The notes beneath the pieces were generated by a model. It was not told the origin of the DNA, did not search any database, and was given only the letters and a program-made list of their open reading frames with translations. Shown here in pieces: positions 1 to 10,884 of a DNA stretch of 64,000 nucleotides. Origin of the DNA: Flavobacteriales bacterium (GTDB lineage: Bacteria; Bacteroidota; Bacteroidia; Flavobacteriales_D; Sanyastnellaceae); NCBI GenBank assembly GCA_022428205.1, contig JAKMCW010000093.1, forward strand, positions 55,626-119,625. The letters run 5' to 3'. Made by a program: the position numbers and the translations under genes. Position 1 is the stretch's first letter; every line of letters begins with the position of its first letter.

Positions 1-736
1 AATCGTAAACACAGCTGCCGTTGTCTTCGTTGGCATCCATGTTGTAGTTCTCAGCTTCCATGTCGGTGCAACCAAACACGGCGTCAGGAATGCTGCTAAA
101 AGGGAACGTTCCCAGCGCAGTGCTGTCTTGGTCACCTCCAACAAATGACGCGATGCTGATCACACCATAAAGAGTGGTGTCCGTCGTGAACTGACCAATG
201 AGAATGAGGCTATCCTCACCAGCAAAGCCATTGTCATCTGGGTAGAGGGGGAACCAAGAACCTCCCGTTTGGGTCTCGATGATGATGTCGGAACCGGCAG
301 CACCTGCTCCGGGCTCGAACAAAGGAACCCAGTCAGCCTCGGGGTCACCGATGGTGTAGATGGGACTCTCACCGTTGTTGGCATCCGCAGGGGCGGTCAT
401 GCCGATGGTCACAAAGCTGTCATACACCAGGTCGGGATAGACAGAGAACAAAAGCGGGTTGTACCCTGAATTGTCCTTTCCGCCGAGAACTGCATTGAAA
501 AAGTTGTCTCCGCCTTTAATGCGCGTGGGGTAATCTGCATCCCCATAGACCGCCGTCAGGTAGTCTTGGTCGGAAGCAAACTTGACGTAGACTCTGTAAG
601 TGTTGTAACCAGTCAGGTCTTCGTCTCCCACCATTCCGATGTTCTCGGCAAAAGTCTCAACAACAACTTCTGTGGCTTGGGAATAAGCAAGGGTGCTGCA
701 GCAAGCTGCCAAAACACCGAGTAGCAATCGCTTCAT
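1..736 (-). CDS. Secreted repeat protein, C-terminus cut by window edge
   Basis: Not in the ORF track because it has no stop inside the window. Reading leftwards from the ATG at 736 gives about 245 open codons. The N-terminus MKRLLLGVLAACCSTLAYSQ is a clear signal peptide. Residues of roughly 20-215 form one copy of the same unnamed domain found five times in the giant protein at 33798-44633 (shared pieces: 'TYRVYV', 'YDSFVTIGM', 'GGSWF', 'LIGQFTTDGTLYG'). This is followed by one Cys-rich unit starting GCTDMEAENY and ending DNGSCVY. The protein is presumably exported and surface-bound or released; its substrate or partner is unknown. The C-terminal sorting signal lies outside the window, so the secretion route cannot be seen. 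Confidence 0.85.
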   Translation of the reverse strand, partial: MKRLLLGVLAACCSTLAYSQATEVVVETFAENIGMVGDEDLTGYNTYRVYVKFASDQDYLTAVYGDADYPTRIKGGDNFFNAVLGGKDNSGYNPLLFSVYPDLVYDSFVTIGMTAPADANNGESPIYTIGDPEADWVPLFEPGAGAAGSDIIIETQTGGSWFPLYPDDNGFAGEDSLILIGQFTTDTTLYGVISIASFVGGDQDSTALGTFPFSSIPDAVFGCTDMEAENYNMDANEDNGSCVYD

Positions 737-767
737 GCGTTTGATAGTGTTAAATGTGAATCTTGGC

Positions 768-796
768 GCAATATAATGGCGAAGCCCCTATCACAA
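768..796 (-). promoter_or_regulatory. Candidate promoter for the truncated secreted protein
   Basis: On the minus strand TTG, an 18-nt spacer, then TATATTGC resembles the Bacteroidota -33/-7 arrangement (TTTG, TAnnTTTG) but lacks one T of the -7 box. It lies about 30 nt before the ATG at 736. Weak match. Confidence 0.3.
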
Positions 797-853
797 GTTG
801 ACATTCATCATCTAAGCATGCAGGGGATTTCCACGATGATTGTAGGAAATAAA

Positions 854-876
854 GAAGGGGGCTCACGGCCCCCTTC
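854..876 (-). terminator. Rho-independent terminator
   Basis: GAAGGGGG and CCCCCTTC form an 8-bp GC-rich stem around a 7-nt loop, followed on the minus strand by TTTATTT. It lies 28 nt past the stop of the secreted protein ending at 904 and separates it from the next minus-strand gene. Confidence 0.75.
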
Positions 877-903
877 CCTTCTAAGTTCTATATGTCATCC
901 TTT

Positions 904-2658
904 TCATTCCACGGTCAGACGCAACGTGGCCCTTTGCGTTGAACTGGAAGCTTCTAGGACATAGATGCCCGAACGGAGACCGGAGAGTGGATAAGTCACC
1001 ACGGCTCCTGATTGAATCACCTGGCGATTGACCAGAACCTGCTTGCCTGCCAGGTCGAATAAACGGACCTGAAGAAGGCCATCCATTCCATTCACCCTCA
1101 GGTTGACAGCATCCCGTGCCGGGTTGGGGAATGCCTCGAGTCCAATCAAATCTTGGACCTCCTCAATTCCGATCACTGTTCCAACGGTATCGCCATTGCA
1201 ATCCAAGCACGAGCCATAACAATAGGCCCCGAGTACTTCAGGCAGCCCCGAACGCACGTGGGTGCGGTTGGATTCACCAAAAGGATTGGCTTGACCACAT
1301 CCCTCCGTCGCGAAGTCCCCAACCTCGGCAACCTCGTTGTCAACGGCGCCTCCCGGGTAAGGGTCTCCATTGCAATAGCGGTATTCAAAGAAGGCCGACC
1401 CTGACACCTCGTAAGTCACCTCGTACACATTGTCACCGTCGGCGTCGCTCATGGCCAAGGCACCTGCCTGCCATTGTGGCGAAGTGATATTGCCCATCAA
1501 CCAGACGCCATTTTCGGAGACGGTCTCGTTGGCCATGTCGATTTTAAATGTGATGGGCGCTGGATCGGGGTCAGGTACACAGGAAGCACTGCACTGATTG
1601 TAACAGTACTCCACGGTCACCGCTTCGTCTCCTACCGTAAAAGTGCGGTTGCCATTGCTCGTGCAATCCGCTGGTGGGTTTTCATTGTCGATGTTGCCAT
1701 CACCGTCACCCCCCCAATTGTTGCCGTTGATGAACTTGAATTCGTAATCTCCCGGAGCCACATCGATGGTGGCCTCATATACCATGTCGCCGTCGTCATC
1801 GGTTAGGAAGTCCACACCAGGTGTCCATCCTTGAAAGCTTCCTGCCACGCACACGCCGTTCACCGACACTTCAGCTTGCGTGCTCATGTCGACCCGGAAG
1901 GTGACTTGTGAAGGAGAAACGCAGCTTCCACACGTGTTATAACAGTATGCCTGTCCGGTCTCCTCCAGTTGATAGATCATGTCGCCTCCAGTCAAGACCA
2001 TCATCCGGTTGCCATTGTCAGCACACTCTCCTTCTGGATTTTCGTCGAAGCCCCAAGCGTTGCCGTTGACAAACTTGAACTGCAAGGTGTCGACGGGATC
2101 CAATGCCGCTCCATCAATCTGGGTGGTGTACGTATATATCATGTCACCATCGGCGTCATCCATCATTAAGAAGTTGGTGCCGTCCCAACCGTTGAAGTTG
2201 CCGTTCATGTGCACGCCCACGGGATTGATGGCCTCTTCTTGGCTCATGTCAATCTGAAAGGTCACCGTAGTGACACCACATCCGGCACAAGCGCCAAAGC
2301 AAACGACTGCCAAAACGGTGTCGCCTTCAATTTCCGCAAAACGGTCGGTACTGCCTGGAAAAGCACAGGCTTCAGGGCACGCTTCATCGACGCCCCATGC
2401 ATTGCCGTTGAGGAATTTGTACTGAATAGAAGCCAGGGTGTCGGAGACGTCATAGGTCACTTCGTAAACGCCGTCCATATCATCGTCGCTGAGCATGGTT
2501 CCCGCTGGATCCCATCCTTGGAAATTGCCTGCCACGTGGACGCCTTCGCTTGCCACTGTCTCATTGTTCATGTCGACGCTAAATGTGACCGCATGGGACT
2601 GCGCTTGAGCGGCCCATACCAAGGACAGCACCGCGAGTAAGGTGTATACTTTTTTCAT
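904..2658 (-). CDS. Secreted protein with four E-set/CBM-like domains and a T9SS sorting domain
   Basis: 584 residues from the ATG at 2658 (MKKVYTLLAVLSLVWAAQAQ, a signal peptide). The track's start at 2697 would put extra residues before it. Four repeats of about 110 residues follow, each opening with a variant of 'VTFxVDMxxE' and containing 'GVHVAGNFQGW' and 'YEFKFINGN', then a Cys pair. They resemble starch-binding/E-set Ig-like folds seen in Bacteroidota surface proteins. The last ~75 residues (FPNPARDAVNL ... GIYVLEA) are a typical type A T9SS C-terminal sorting domain, so the protein should cross the outer membrane by T9SS. Carbohydrate binding is only an inference from the domain shape. 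Similar E-set units occur in the giant protein of this window. Confidence 0.88.
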   Translation of the reverse strand: MKKVYTLLAVLSLVWAAQAQSHAVTFSVDMNNETVASEGVHVAGNFQGWDPAGTMLSDDDMDGVYEVTYDVSDTLASIQYKFLNGNAWGVDEACPEACAFPGSTDRFAEIEGDTVLAVVCFGACAGCGVTTVTFQIDMSQEEAINPVGVHMNGNFNGWDGTNFLMMDDADGDMIYTYTTQIDGAALDPVDTLQFKFVNGNAWGFDENPEGECADNGNRMMVLTGGDMIYQLEETGQAYCYNTCGSCVSPSQVTFRVDMSTQAEVSVNGVCVAGSFQGWTPGVDFLTDDDGDMVYEATIDVAPGDYEFKFINGNNWGGDGDGNIDNENPPADCTSNGNRTFTVGDEAVTVEYCYNQCSASCVPDPDPAPITFKIDMANETVSENGVWLMGNITSPQWQAGALAMSDADGDNVYEVTYEVSGSAFFEYRYCNGDPYPGGAVDNEVAEVGDFATEGCGQANPFGESNRTHVRSGLPEVLGAYCYGSCLDCNGDTVGTVIGIEEVQDLIGLEAFPNPARDAVNLRVNGMDGLLQVRLFDLAGKQVLVNRQVIQSGAVVTYPLSGLRSGIYVLEASSSTQRATLRLTVE

Positions 2659-2791
2659 GTATCGTGTTTGATGTACACGACTAAAGTAAGCGTGCACGTC
2701 TTTAACCGGTAAATTCTGTTTTGCACATCCTGAGGTGGAATGTGCTTGCGCCCCTTACTTGCTTTACCGCAACCCGTAAATGTGGTCCGGC

Positions 2792-3256
2792 TTATTCCCC
2801 TGTGATGGCCTTGCGCCAATCGTCGTGGACACGCGCAACCTTTCCGGCGGCAGTGTTCCAGCTCACCAAGGTCGTGGCCGCCCTGAAAGCGAGCATTGTC
2901 CTCTCCTGTTTGCCCTCCTTTAGAACAAAGCCCTCGTATTTGATGTGGATGCTTGAGTTGCCCAATCCGGAAGCGCCCAGGCGGATGATCAACCGGTCCC
3001 CCGGTTCTACCGGCTTCAGATAGTCCATCTCATTGTGGGCCACCAAAACCCCATGTTTGCGGAAGTCCCACGGCTCGGGGACACAAGTCTCGAACCATGC
3101 GATGCGCGCGTCCTCCAGGAATGTGAAGTACCGTGCATTGTTTACGTGCCCGAACAAATCCATGTCGCTATAGCGCATGGGCACCTCATAATCGACGGTC
3201 GGCCCCATGGCTTCGAAGGGCAAATCCATGGGAGAAACAGGGGTGGAATCGTTCAT
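2792..3256 (-). CDS. Acyl-CoA thioesterase, 4HBT/YbgC-like hotdog family
   Basis: 154 residues if started at MNDSTP (3256); a GTG start at 3298 is possible. The motif YSDMDLFGHVNNARYF carries the Asp and the 'GHVNN' helix typical of single-hotdog 4-hydroxybenzoyl-CoA-type thioesterases. The family hydrolyses acyl-CoA thioesters in the cytoplasm; the acyl group cannot be read from the sequence. It is a single gene, divergent from the HU gene, with about 190 bp between the two starts. Function at family level is secure, substrate unknown. Confidence 0.85.
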   Translation of the reverse strand: MNDSTPVSPMDLPFEAMGPTVDYEVPMRYSDMDLFGHVNNARYFTFLEDARIAWFETCVPEPWDFRKHGVLVAHNEMDYLKPVEPGDRLIIRLGASGLGNSSIHIKYEGFVLKEGKQERTMLAFRAATTLVSWNTAAGKVARVHDDWRKAITGE

Positions 3257-3408
3257 TTGGCGTTCTGGGTGAAGAACCGCAAAGGTCAACCCCAGCACAG
3301 ACCCCGCATCATTGCTGGATTTCCGGGTTTTTCCAATTCTAACGGTACTTTATTCACAAACTGAATAAAAACGTTCTGAATCCCCCGTCAAACGCGGGAT
3401 TTCGCATA

Positions 3409-3416
3409 TACATTTG
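3409..3416 (+). promoter_or_regulatory. Promoter -7 element of the HU gene
   Basis: TACATTTG is a perfect match to the Bacteroidota -7 consensus TAnnTTTG and lies 27 nt before the HU ATG, so this gene should have a short leader. No convincing -33 TTTG is visible. Confidence 0.6.
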
Positions 3417-3443
3417 AAAGGTTCACAACCTAAAAACAAAACC

Positions 3444-3716
3444 ATGAACAAATCCGAACTCCGTGATGCCATGGCCGAAGGCGCAGGCATCAGCAAGGCC
3501 GACGCAGGTCGCGCACTCGACGCATTCATCGACGCTACCTCCAATGCCCTCAAGGGTGGAGAGCGTGTAGCCCTCGTTGGCTTCGGTTCTTTCTCCGTCA
3601 CCCACCGGGAGGCGCGCAAAGGCCGCAATCCACAAACTGGTAAGGAAATCACCATCGCAGCTAAGAACGTGGTGAAGTTCAAGCCAGGTGCTGAGTTGAA
3701 CGACAAGGTCAAGTAA
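3444..3716 (+). CDS. HU-family nucleoid DNA-binding protein
   Basis: 90 residues from the ATG at 3444 ([15 protein letters not shown]), the usual HU length. The track's earlier start at 3414 overlaps the promoter. '[10 protein letters not shown]' and '[15 protein letters not shown]' with a following beta-arm match HU/IHF proteins: the N-terminal helices dimerise and the arm with the NP tip inserts into the minor groove. It bends and compacts chromosomal DNA. It is followed by a strong terminator and preceded by its own promoter, so it is probably transcribed as a single highly expressed gene. Confidence 0.95.
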   Translation: MNKSELRDAMAEGAGISKADAGRALDAFIDATSNALKGGERVALVGFGSFSVTHREARKGRNPQTGKEITIAAKNVVKFKPGAELNDKVK

Positions 3717-3744
3717 GACCCGTTTACGGCACCAGCCGAAATTC

Positions 3745-3779
3745 CCCCGGCTTGCCTTCGTGGCAAGCCGGGGTTTTTC
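3745..3779 (+). terminator. Strong rho-independent terminator after HU
   Basis: CCCCGGCTTGCC pairs perfectly with GGCAAGCCGGGG around a 5-nt loop, followed by TTTTT. It ends only 10 nt before the ATG of the next gene, which excludes the track's start at 3760 for that gene. Confidence 0.92.
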
Positions 3780-3783
3780 TTTG
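3776..3783 (+). promoter_or_regulatory. Possible -7 element embedded in the HU terminator U-tract
   Basis: TTTCTTTG matches TAnnTTTG at all but one fixed base and ends 6 nt before the ATG at 3790. If used, the terminator T-run doubles as a promoter element and the transcript would be leaderless. Confidence 0.35.
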
Positions 3784-3789
3784 TCCCCA

Positions 3790-4476
3790 ATGCAAGACGA
3801 CCGCTACGCTCTACTCTCCTCCTTCCTCACGGATGCGAGGCGTGCACGCTTTGAATCTGTGCTGGACGCACGGATGCAATGGGTCACGGTTGTCACTGAG
3901 GACCTTTTTGACCCCCACAACATCTCGGCCGTTCTGCGCAGCTGTGACTGTTTTGGGATCCAAACTGCGCACATCATCGAGGCCAACAACCCCTACCGCA
4001 CATCACCTGGGGTATCCAAAGGAGCGTACAAATGGCTGGACATTCGCAGGCACACCGATACTGTGCACGGTCTGCAGAAACTGAAAGATGCGGGGTACGC
4101 GGTGTGCTGTACCACCCCTCACACAAACGACACCACGCCTGAAGCCTTGCCATTGGATCGGCCTGTGGCCTTGGTCTTTGGCTCCGAAGGGCCCGGTATT
4201 TCGGATGCGGCCAAATCCATGGCGGATCATTTTGTGCGCATCCCGATGTACGGTTTCACGGAGAGCTTCAACATCTCCGTTGCTGCAGCGCTGACCCTAC
4301 AAACGGTCACGGAGCGCGTGCGTCAAAACTCCGACATCAAATGGGCCATTCCAGACTCAGAACGCTTGCGCATTCTTGGAGATTGGGCAGAACGGACCGT
4401 AAAAGACGCCCCTGGCCTGCTTGCACGGATGCGCAGTGGCGAAGGGCCGACGGCCACTGACTCATCTGAGCGATAG
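3790..4476 (+). CDS. trmH: TrmH-type tRNA (guanosine-2'-O-)-methyltransferase
   Basis: 228 residues from the ATG at 3790. The three SPOUT motifs are visible: NISAVLRSCDCFGI (motif 1), ALVFGSEGPGIS (motif 2) and YGFTESFNISVAAAL (motif 3), which together form the knotted SAM-binding site. 'SPGVSKGAYKWLDI' is close to TrmH, which methylates G18 in the tRNA D-loop, rather than to the longer RlmB-type rRNA enzymes. It acts in the cytoplasm. The next gene (MATE) starts 9 nt downstream and may be co-transcribed. The subfamily is an inference. Confidence 0.87.
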   Translation: MQDDRYALLSSFLTDARRARFESVLDARMQWVTVVTEDLFDPHNISAVLRSCDCFGIQTAHIIEANNPYRTSPGVSKGAYKWLDIRRHTDTVHGLQKLKDAGYAVCCTTPHTNDTTPEALPLDRPVALVFGSEGPGISDAAKSMADHFVRIPMYGFTESFNISVAAALTLQTVTERVRQNSDIKWAIPDSERLRILGDWAERTVKDAPGLLARMRSGEGPTATDSSER

Positions 4477-4485
4477 GCCCTCTTC

Positions 4486-5814
4486 ATGATGACCCCGCTC
4501 AAGACCGGTTATTCCGACATCCTAAGGCTCGCCATTCCGGTCTCCGCGGGCACGTTCATGCAGTTTCTCGTCGTCCTGACGGACAACTACTTCCTGAGCC
4601 AAACCTCAGATGCCGCGCTGAACGGTGCCGGTAACGCGGGATTGCTCTACATCACCTTGGCCATGGTGGGCCAAGGTTTCTCCAGCACTGGACAGATTCT
4701 GATCGCGCGCAGAGTGGGTGAAGGGCGCGGCCACGAAGCCATAAACATCCTCCGTTCAGGACTCGCCGTCATGCTCTGCGTGAGCATTCTACTCGTGGCC
4801 TTGGTCCTCATCGCCTTGTACAGCGGATTCTCCGGGGTGTTCAAAGACACTGAGACCGGATACATCTTTGAATCGTTCATGTCCATCCGGATGTGGGGCT
4901 TTCTGCCCTCCTTCATGAGCATGATGCTTGTCGCCTATTTCATGGGGACGGCCCGCTCCAAGATTCTGATGTGGGCCATGATTGTCACGGGTACCGTCAA
5001 CATCATCGGCGATGCGGGTCTCATCTCCGGCCGGTGGGGCTTGCCCGCACTCGGAGCCGACGGTGCGGCCTGGGCTTCGTTGCTTGCGGAAACCTTTGGG
5101 ATGGCCGTGTTGGTGGGCAATGTGCTCTGGCGACACGGTGCTGAATTGTGGGCCTCAGCTTGGATGAAGGTGGAAGCCTTTCGCCGTTGGGTTCGGCTCG
5201 CCACGCCCATGGTCCTGCAATTGACGATCACCCTCGGCACGTGGAGCATGTTTTTCTTTTTCGTAGAACAAGTGGGCGTCATGGAGCTGAAAGTGAGCCA
5301 CATCGCCCGCAACTTTTTCATGCTCGCTTTTGTGGTGTCACAAGGCATTCAGCAGACCACGCGGACGTTCATCAGCGGACTGCTCGGCGAGGGCCGAGGC
5401 CATGCCTTGGCCCCTGTCATAAAGCGGCTCCTCGTGGTCAATGCCAGCGGCATATTGCTGGTCTCTCACGGAGGGATTCTGTACCCCACCCTGATCGCCA
5501 GCCCCTTCTTTGACGCACCGGAAGGATTGTACGCCGCTGTCCGGACGCTGCCGGTCATCTTCACCGCCATGATGATGTACAGCTTCAGCAGTGTGCTGCT
5601 CAGCACGGTGCAAGGCAGCGGGAACACGTCAGCGGCCCTTGTGATTGAGTTGACCGCGCTCGTAGCGTATACCACTGTCAGCATCCTGCTGACCTTGGTC
5701 TACCCGCAACCCGTCTGGCTCATTTGGCGGGTCGAATGGATCTACTTCAGCCTCATGGGATTGGGGTGCTTGGTTTTCTTGAAGCGCTGGGACTGGCGTT
5801 CCAAAGCGGTTTGA
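4486..5814 (+). CDS. MATE-family multidrug/Na+ efflux transporter
   Basis: 442 residues with about 12 predicted membrane segments arranged as two six-helix halves, the normal MATE length. The N-terminus (ILRLAIPVSAGTFMQFLVVLTDNYF) and 'QGFSSTGQILIARRVGEG' are characteristic of the family. It sits in the inner membrane and should export cationic compounds using a Na+ or H+ gradient; the actual substrate is unknown. Two ATG codons in tandem (4486, 4489) are both possible starts. It lies directly downstream of trmH. Confidence 0.9.
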   Translation: MMTPLKTGYSDILRLAIPVSAGTFMQFLVVLTDNYFLSQTSDAALNGAGNAGLLYITLAMVGQGFSSTGQILIARRVGEGRGHEAINILRSGLAVMLCVSILLVALVLIALYSGFSGVFKDTETGYIFESFMSIRMWGFLPSFMSMMLVAYFMGTARSKILMWAMIVTGTVNIIGDAGLISGRWGLPALGADGAAWASLLAETFGMAVLVGNVLWRHGAELWASAWMKVEAFRRWVRLATPMVLQLTITLGTWSMFFFFVEQVGVMELKVSHIARNFFMLAFVVSQGIQQTTRTFISGLLGEGRGHALAPVIKRLLVVNASGILLVSHGGILYPTLIASPFFDAPEGLYAAVRTLPVIFTAMMMYSFSSVLLSTVQGSGNTSAALVIELTALVAYTTVSILLTLVYPQPVWLIWRVEWIYFSLMGLGCLVFLKRWDWRSKAV

Positions 5815-5840
5815 CGCCTCCAACCACTGCTGCGGTCTAC

Positions 5841-5848
5841 TACCTTTG
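5841..5848 (+). promoter_or_regulatory. -7 element abutting the fmt start codon
   Basis: TACCTTTG is a perfect TAnnTTTG, ending 6 nt before the GTG at 5855. It overlaps the TTG that the ORF track uses as start, which favours GTG 5855 as the real start and a leaderless transcript. Confidence 0.6.
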
Positions 5849-5854
5849 TGCCGC

Positions 5855-6829
5855 GTGACACCGACTCCATCTCCTTCCCTTCGCGTGGCCTTTTTTGGTA
5901 CGCCGGATTTCGCAGAAGCGAGCCTGCGCGCCCTGCATGCAAGTGCGCACGAAGTGGTGGGGGTTGTGACGGCCCCAGACAAACCTGCTGGACGCGGTCA
6001 GCGCATGTCGGTTTCTGCAGTCAAAACCGCTGCTGAAGCGCTGGGATTGCCTGTGGCTCAGCCCGAACGCCTCCGGGCGCAGGATTTCCTGACACTGCTC
6101 GACACATGGAAAGCGGATGTCTACGCCGTTGTGGCCTTTCGCATGCTCCCTGAAATGGTGTGGGACCGTCCCCGACTTGGCACCATCAATGTCCACGGCA
6201 GCCTGCTTCCTGATTTCCGCGGTGCTGCGCCCATACAGCATGCCGTGGCCTCTGGAGCAGAACGCACCGGTGTGACGTCGTTCTTCATCACAAGGGACAT
6301 CGATACAGGCGCTGTGCTGCTCCAACGGGGTTGCCCGATCCAAGACGGTGACACTGCGGGCACCCTCTACGCGAAACTCATGCATGAAGGTGCTGGACTG
6401 CTGGTAGATACACTCAGCGCCCTTGCCCAAGGTGACATCACAGGGATACCCCAGGACCAATTGGCCACGGGCGATGAGCGAGACGCCCCAAAGCTCTTCA
6501 AGCAAGATGGCCGGATCGATTGGCGTCACCCGGGTCCGCGCGTGGTGGATTTCATCCGTGGCATGACCCCATTTCCCGGGGCATGGACCACGCTCAACGG
6601 CGCCACATTCAAGGTGCACGAAGCCCTGAACGCTGCGGCCCCATTAGACATGGCGCCACTGGCACCTGGGCAATGTCATACCGACAGCGGTACGTGGTGG
6701 GTAGGAACGGCCAGCACCCCCATACAATTGGTGCGCGCTCAGCTTGCCGGCAAACCGGCCATGCCCGCAGAAGACATCCTGCGTGGATACCGCTACCCCA
6801 CTTCAGAGCTCGGCAGCCAAGGCGCCTAA
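5855..6829 (+). CDS. fmt: Methionyl-tRNA formyltransferase
   Basis: 324 residues from GTG at 5855 (the track starts 9 nt earlier at a TTG that lies within the promoter element). It transfers a formyl group from 10-formyl-tetrahydrofolate to Met-tRNAfMet for translation initiation. Visible features: N-terminal 'RVAFFGTPDFAEASL', the folate site 'INVHGSLLPDFRGAAPIQHAV' with the catalytic Asn-His pair, and a C-terminal tRNA-binding domain from about residue 210 beginning near 'DGRIDWRHPG'. Length is typical for the family. It ends 4 bp from the stop of the opposing mutase gene. Confidence 0.94.
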   Translation: MTPTPSPSLRVAFFGTPDFAEASLRALHASAHEVVGVVTAPDKPAGRGQRMSVSAVKTAAEALGLPVAQPERLRAQDFLTLLDTWKADVYAVVAFRMLPEMVWDRPRLGTINVHGSLLPDFRGAAPIQHAVASGAERTGVTSFFITRDIDTGAVLLQRGCPIQDGDTAGTLYAKLMHEGAGLLVDTLSALAQGDITGIPQDQLATGDERDAPKLFKQDGRIDWRHPGPRVVDFIRGMTPFPGAWTTLNGATFKVHEALNAAAPLDMAPLAPGQCHTDSGTWWVGTASTPIQLVRAQLAGKPAMPAEDILRGYRYPTSELGSQGA

Positions 6830-6833
6830 ATCC

Positions 6834-9935
<3,102 letters not shown>

Positions 9936-9940
9936 GCCGC

Positions 9941-9947
9941 CAAGTTA
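9941..9947 (-). promoter_or_regulatory. Near-consensus -7 element before the mutase gene
   Basis: On the minus strand TAACTTG (TAnnTTTG lacking one T) ends 5 nt before the ATG at 9935. It fits the leaderless pattern seen at other genes here. Confidence 0.4.
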
Positions 9948-9999
9948 ACCGGCGCCGGCACCTAATTTGCCCGACCATAGTGTGATTTTGACCGGCGAT

Positions 10000-10341
10000 A
10001 TGGAGAGAAAAGGCCCAATTGAGGTTTCGAACTTTATGGCGTGCGACCTGCGCATTGGCACCATTCAATCGGCGACCTTGCTCGAAGGCGCGCGGCGTCC
10101 GGCGTATGTCCTGCACATCGACTTCGGTGCGTTGGGTATACTCAAATCCACAGCACAATTGGTCCAAGACTACACTCCCACAGCGCTGGTAGGCCGCCAA
10201 GTCGCTGCTGTGGTCAATCTGCCTCCGAAGCAGGTTGGCGGTCACCAAAGCCGTTGCCTCGTGCTTGGCGCTGTGCAAGGCGAACACGTCGCCCTTCTCG
10301 AAGTGGGCAGCCAAGTGCCCCCCGGTACCCCCATTGCCTGA
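10000..10341 (+). CDS. CsaA-like tRNA-binding domain protein
   Basis: 113 residues from the ATG at 10000; the track's TTG at 9967 would add 11 residues with no family resemblance. A single OB-fold tRNA-binding domain fills the protein: 'DLRIGTIQSATLLEGARRPAYVLHIDFG', 'VGRQVAAVVNLPPKQVGGHQSRCLVLGA' and a C-terminal 'GSQVPPGTPI' match CsaA/YgjH-type proteins, which bind tRNA and have been linked to chaperone or export functions. The precise role is unsettled. The next gene starts 3 nt downstream, so the two are likely co-transcribed. Confidence 0.85.
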   Translation: MERKGPIEVSNFMACDLRIGTIQSATLLEGARRPAYVLHIDFGALGILKSTAQLVQDYTPTALVGRQVAAVVNLPPKQVGGHQSRCLVLGAVQGEHVALLEVGSQVPPGTPIA

Positions 10342-10344
10342 ACC

Positions 10345-10875
10345 ATGTCCAAGAAGACGATCTCCACCCAAACCCACACTGGCGCGGCCATCCTCCTCGA
10401 TAGAGATGGGGTCATCAACCACGATCCCGGCGACTACACGACCTCCATTGATGAGTTTCACATCCTGCCCACTGCCCTGGCTACCATGCGGGCTTGGCAC
10501 GATGCTGGATTCAAGCTGATCCTCATTACCAATCAAGGCGGCATTGCCAAAGGCAAGTACACCCATGAAGCCGTGGCTGAAATTCATGCATATCTCCGGC
10601 GTGAAGCAGAAGCCCAAGGCGCACCCATCACCGATATTTTTTACAGCCCCCACCACCCCGACTTCGGACAAAGCCTCAGCAGAAAGCCAGGTTCCCTGAT
10701 GGTTGAGCGCGCCATCGCCAAGCACAAGTTGGATCCCGAAAAATGCTGGATGTTCGGGGACAAAGCCAGGGACATCACCTGCGCTTTGGGAGCTGGCGTG
10801 CGTCGTGGCATCCTGATTGAGCCCAACGCCCCCCTTTCTGATTGGAAATCAGTTCCACTGAGCGCAGGGGCTTAA
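10345..10875 (+). CDS. GmhB/HisB-like HAD phosphatase
   Basis: 176 residues, HAD subfamily IIIA. Motif I is LLDRDGVIN with both catalytic Asp residues, motif II is ITNQGGI, and motif III/IV is MFGDKARDI. It resembles D-glycero-D-manno-heptose-1,7-bisphosphate 7-phosphatase (GmhB), which acts in ADP-heptose synthesis for LPS. The zinc-loop cysteines of classical GmhB (C-x-H-H...C-x-C-R-K-P) are replaced by serines here: 'YSPHHPDFGQSLSRKPGSLM'. The fold should still work but substrate or metal use may differ. It is co-directional with the tRNA-binding protein 3 nt upstream. Confidence 0.8.
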   Translation: MSKKTISTQTHTGAAILLDRDGVINHDPGDYTTSIDEFHILPTALATMRAWHDAGFKLILITNQGGIAKGKYTHEAVAEIHAYLRREAEAQGAPITDIFYSPHHPDFGQSLSRKPGSLMVERAIAKHKLDPEKCWMFGDKARDITCALGAGVRRGILIEPNAPLSDWKSVPLSAGA

Positions 10876-10880
10876 TTTTG
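10873..10880 (+). promoter_or_regulatory. -7 element abutting the aminotransferase start
   Basis: TAATTTTG, a perfect TAnnTTTG, overlaps the stop of the upstream phosphatase gene and ends 4 nt before the GTG start at 10885. Confidence 0.6.
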
Positions 10881-10884
10881 CCCT

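Noticed and set aside
3350-3790. 146-codon minus-strand ORF over the HU gene and its terminator
   Set aside because: It spans the HU promoter, gene and terminator and has no domain; a shadow.
5840-6619. 259-codon minus-strand ORF antisense to fmt
   Set aside because: No domain, overlaps fmt entirely.
9936-9999. Cobalamin riboswitch upstream of the mutase
   Set aside because: The divergent gap is only 64 bp, too short for a B12 riboswitch, and the predicted start site leaves no leader.
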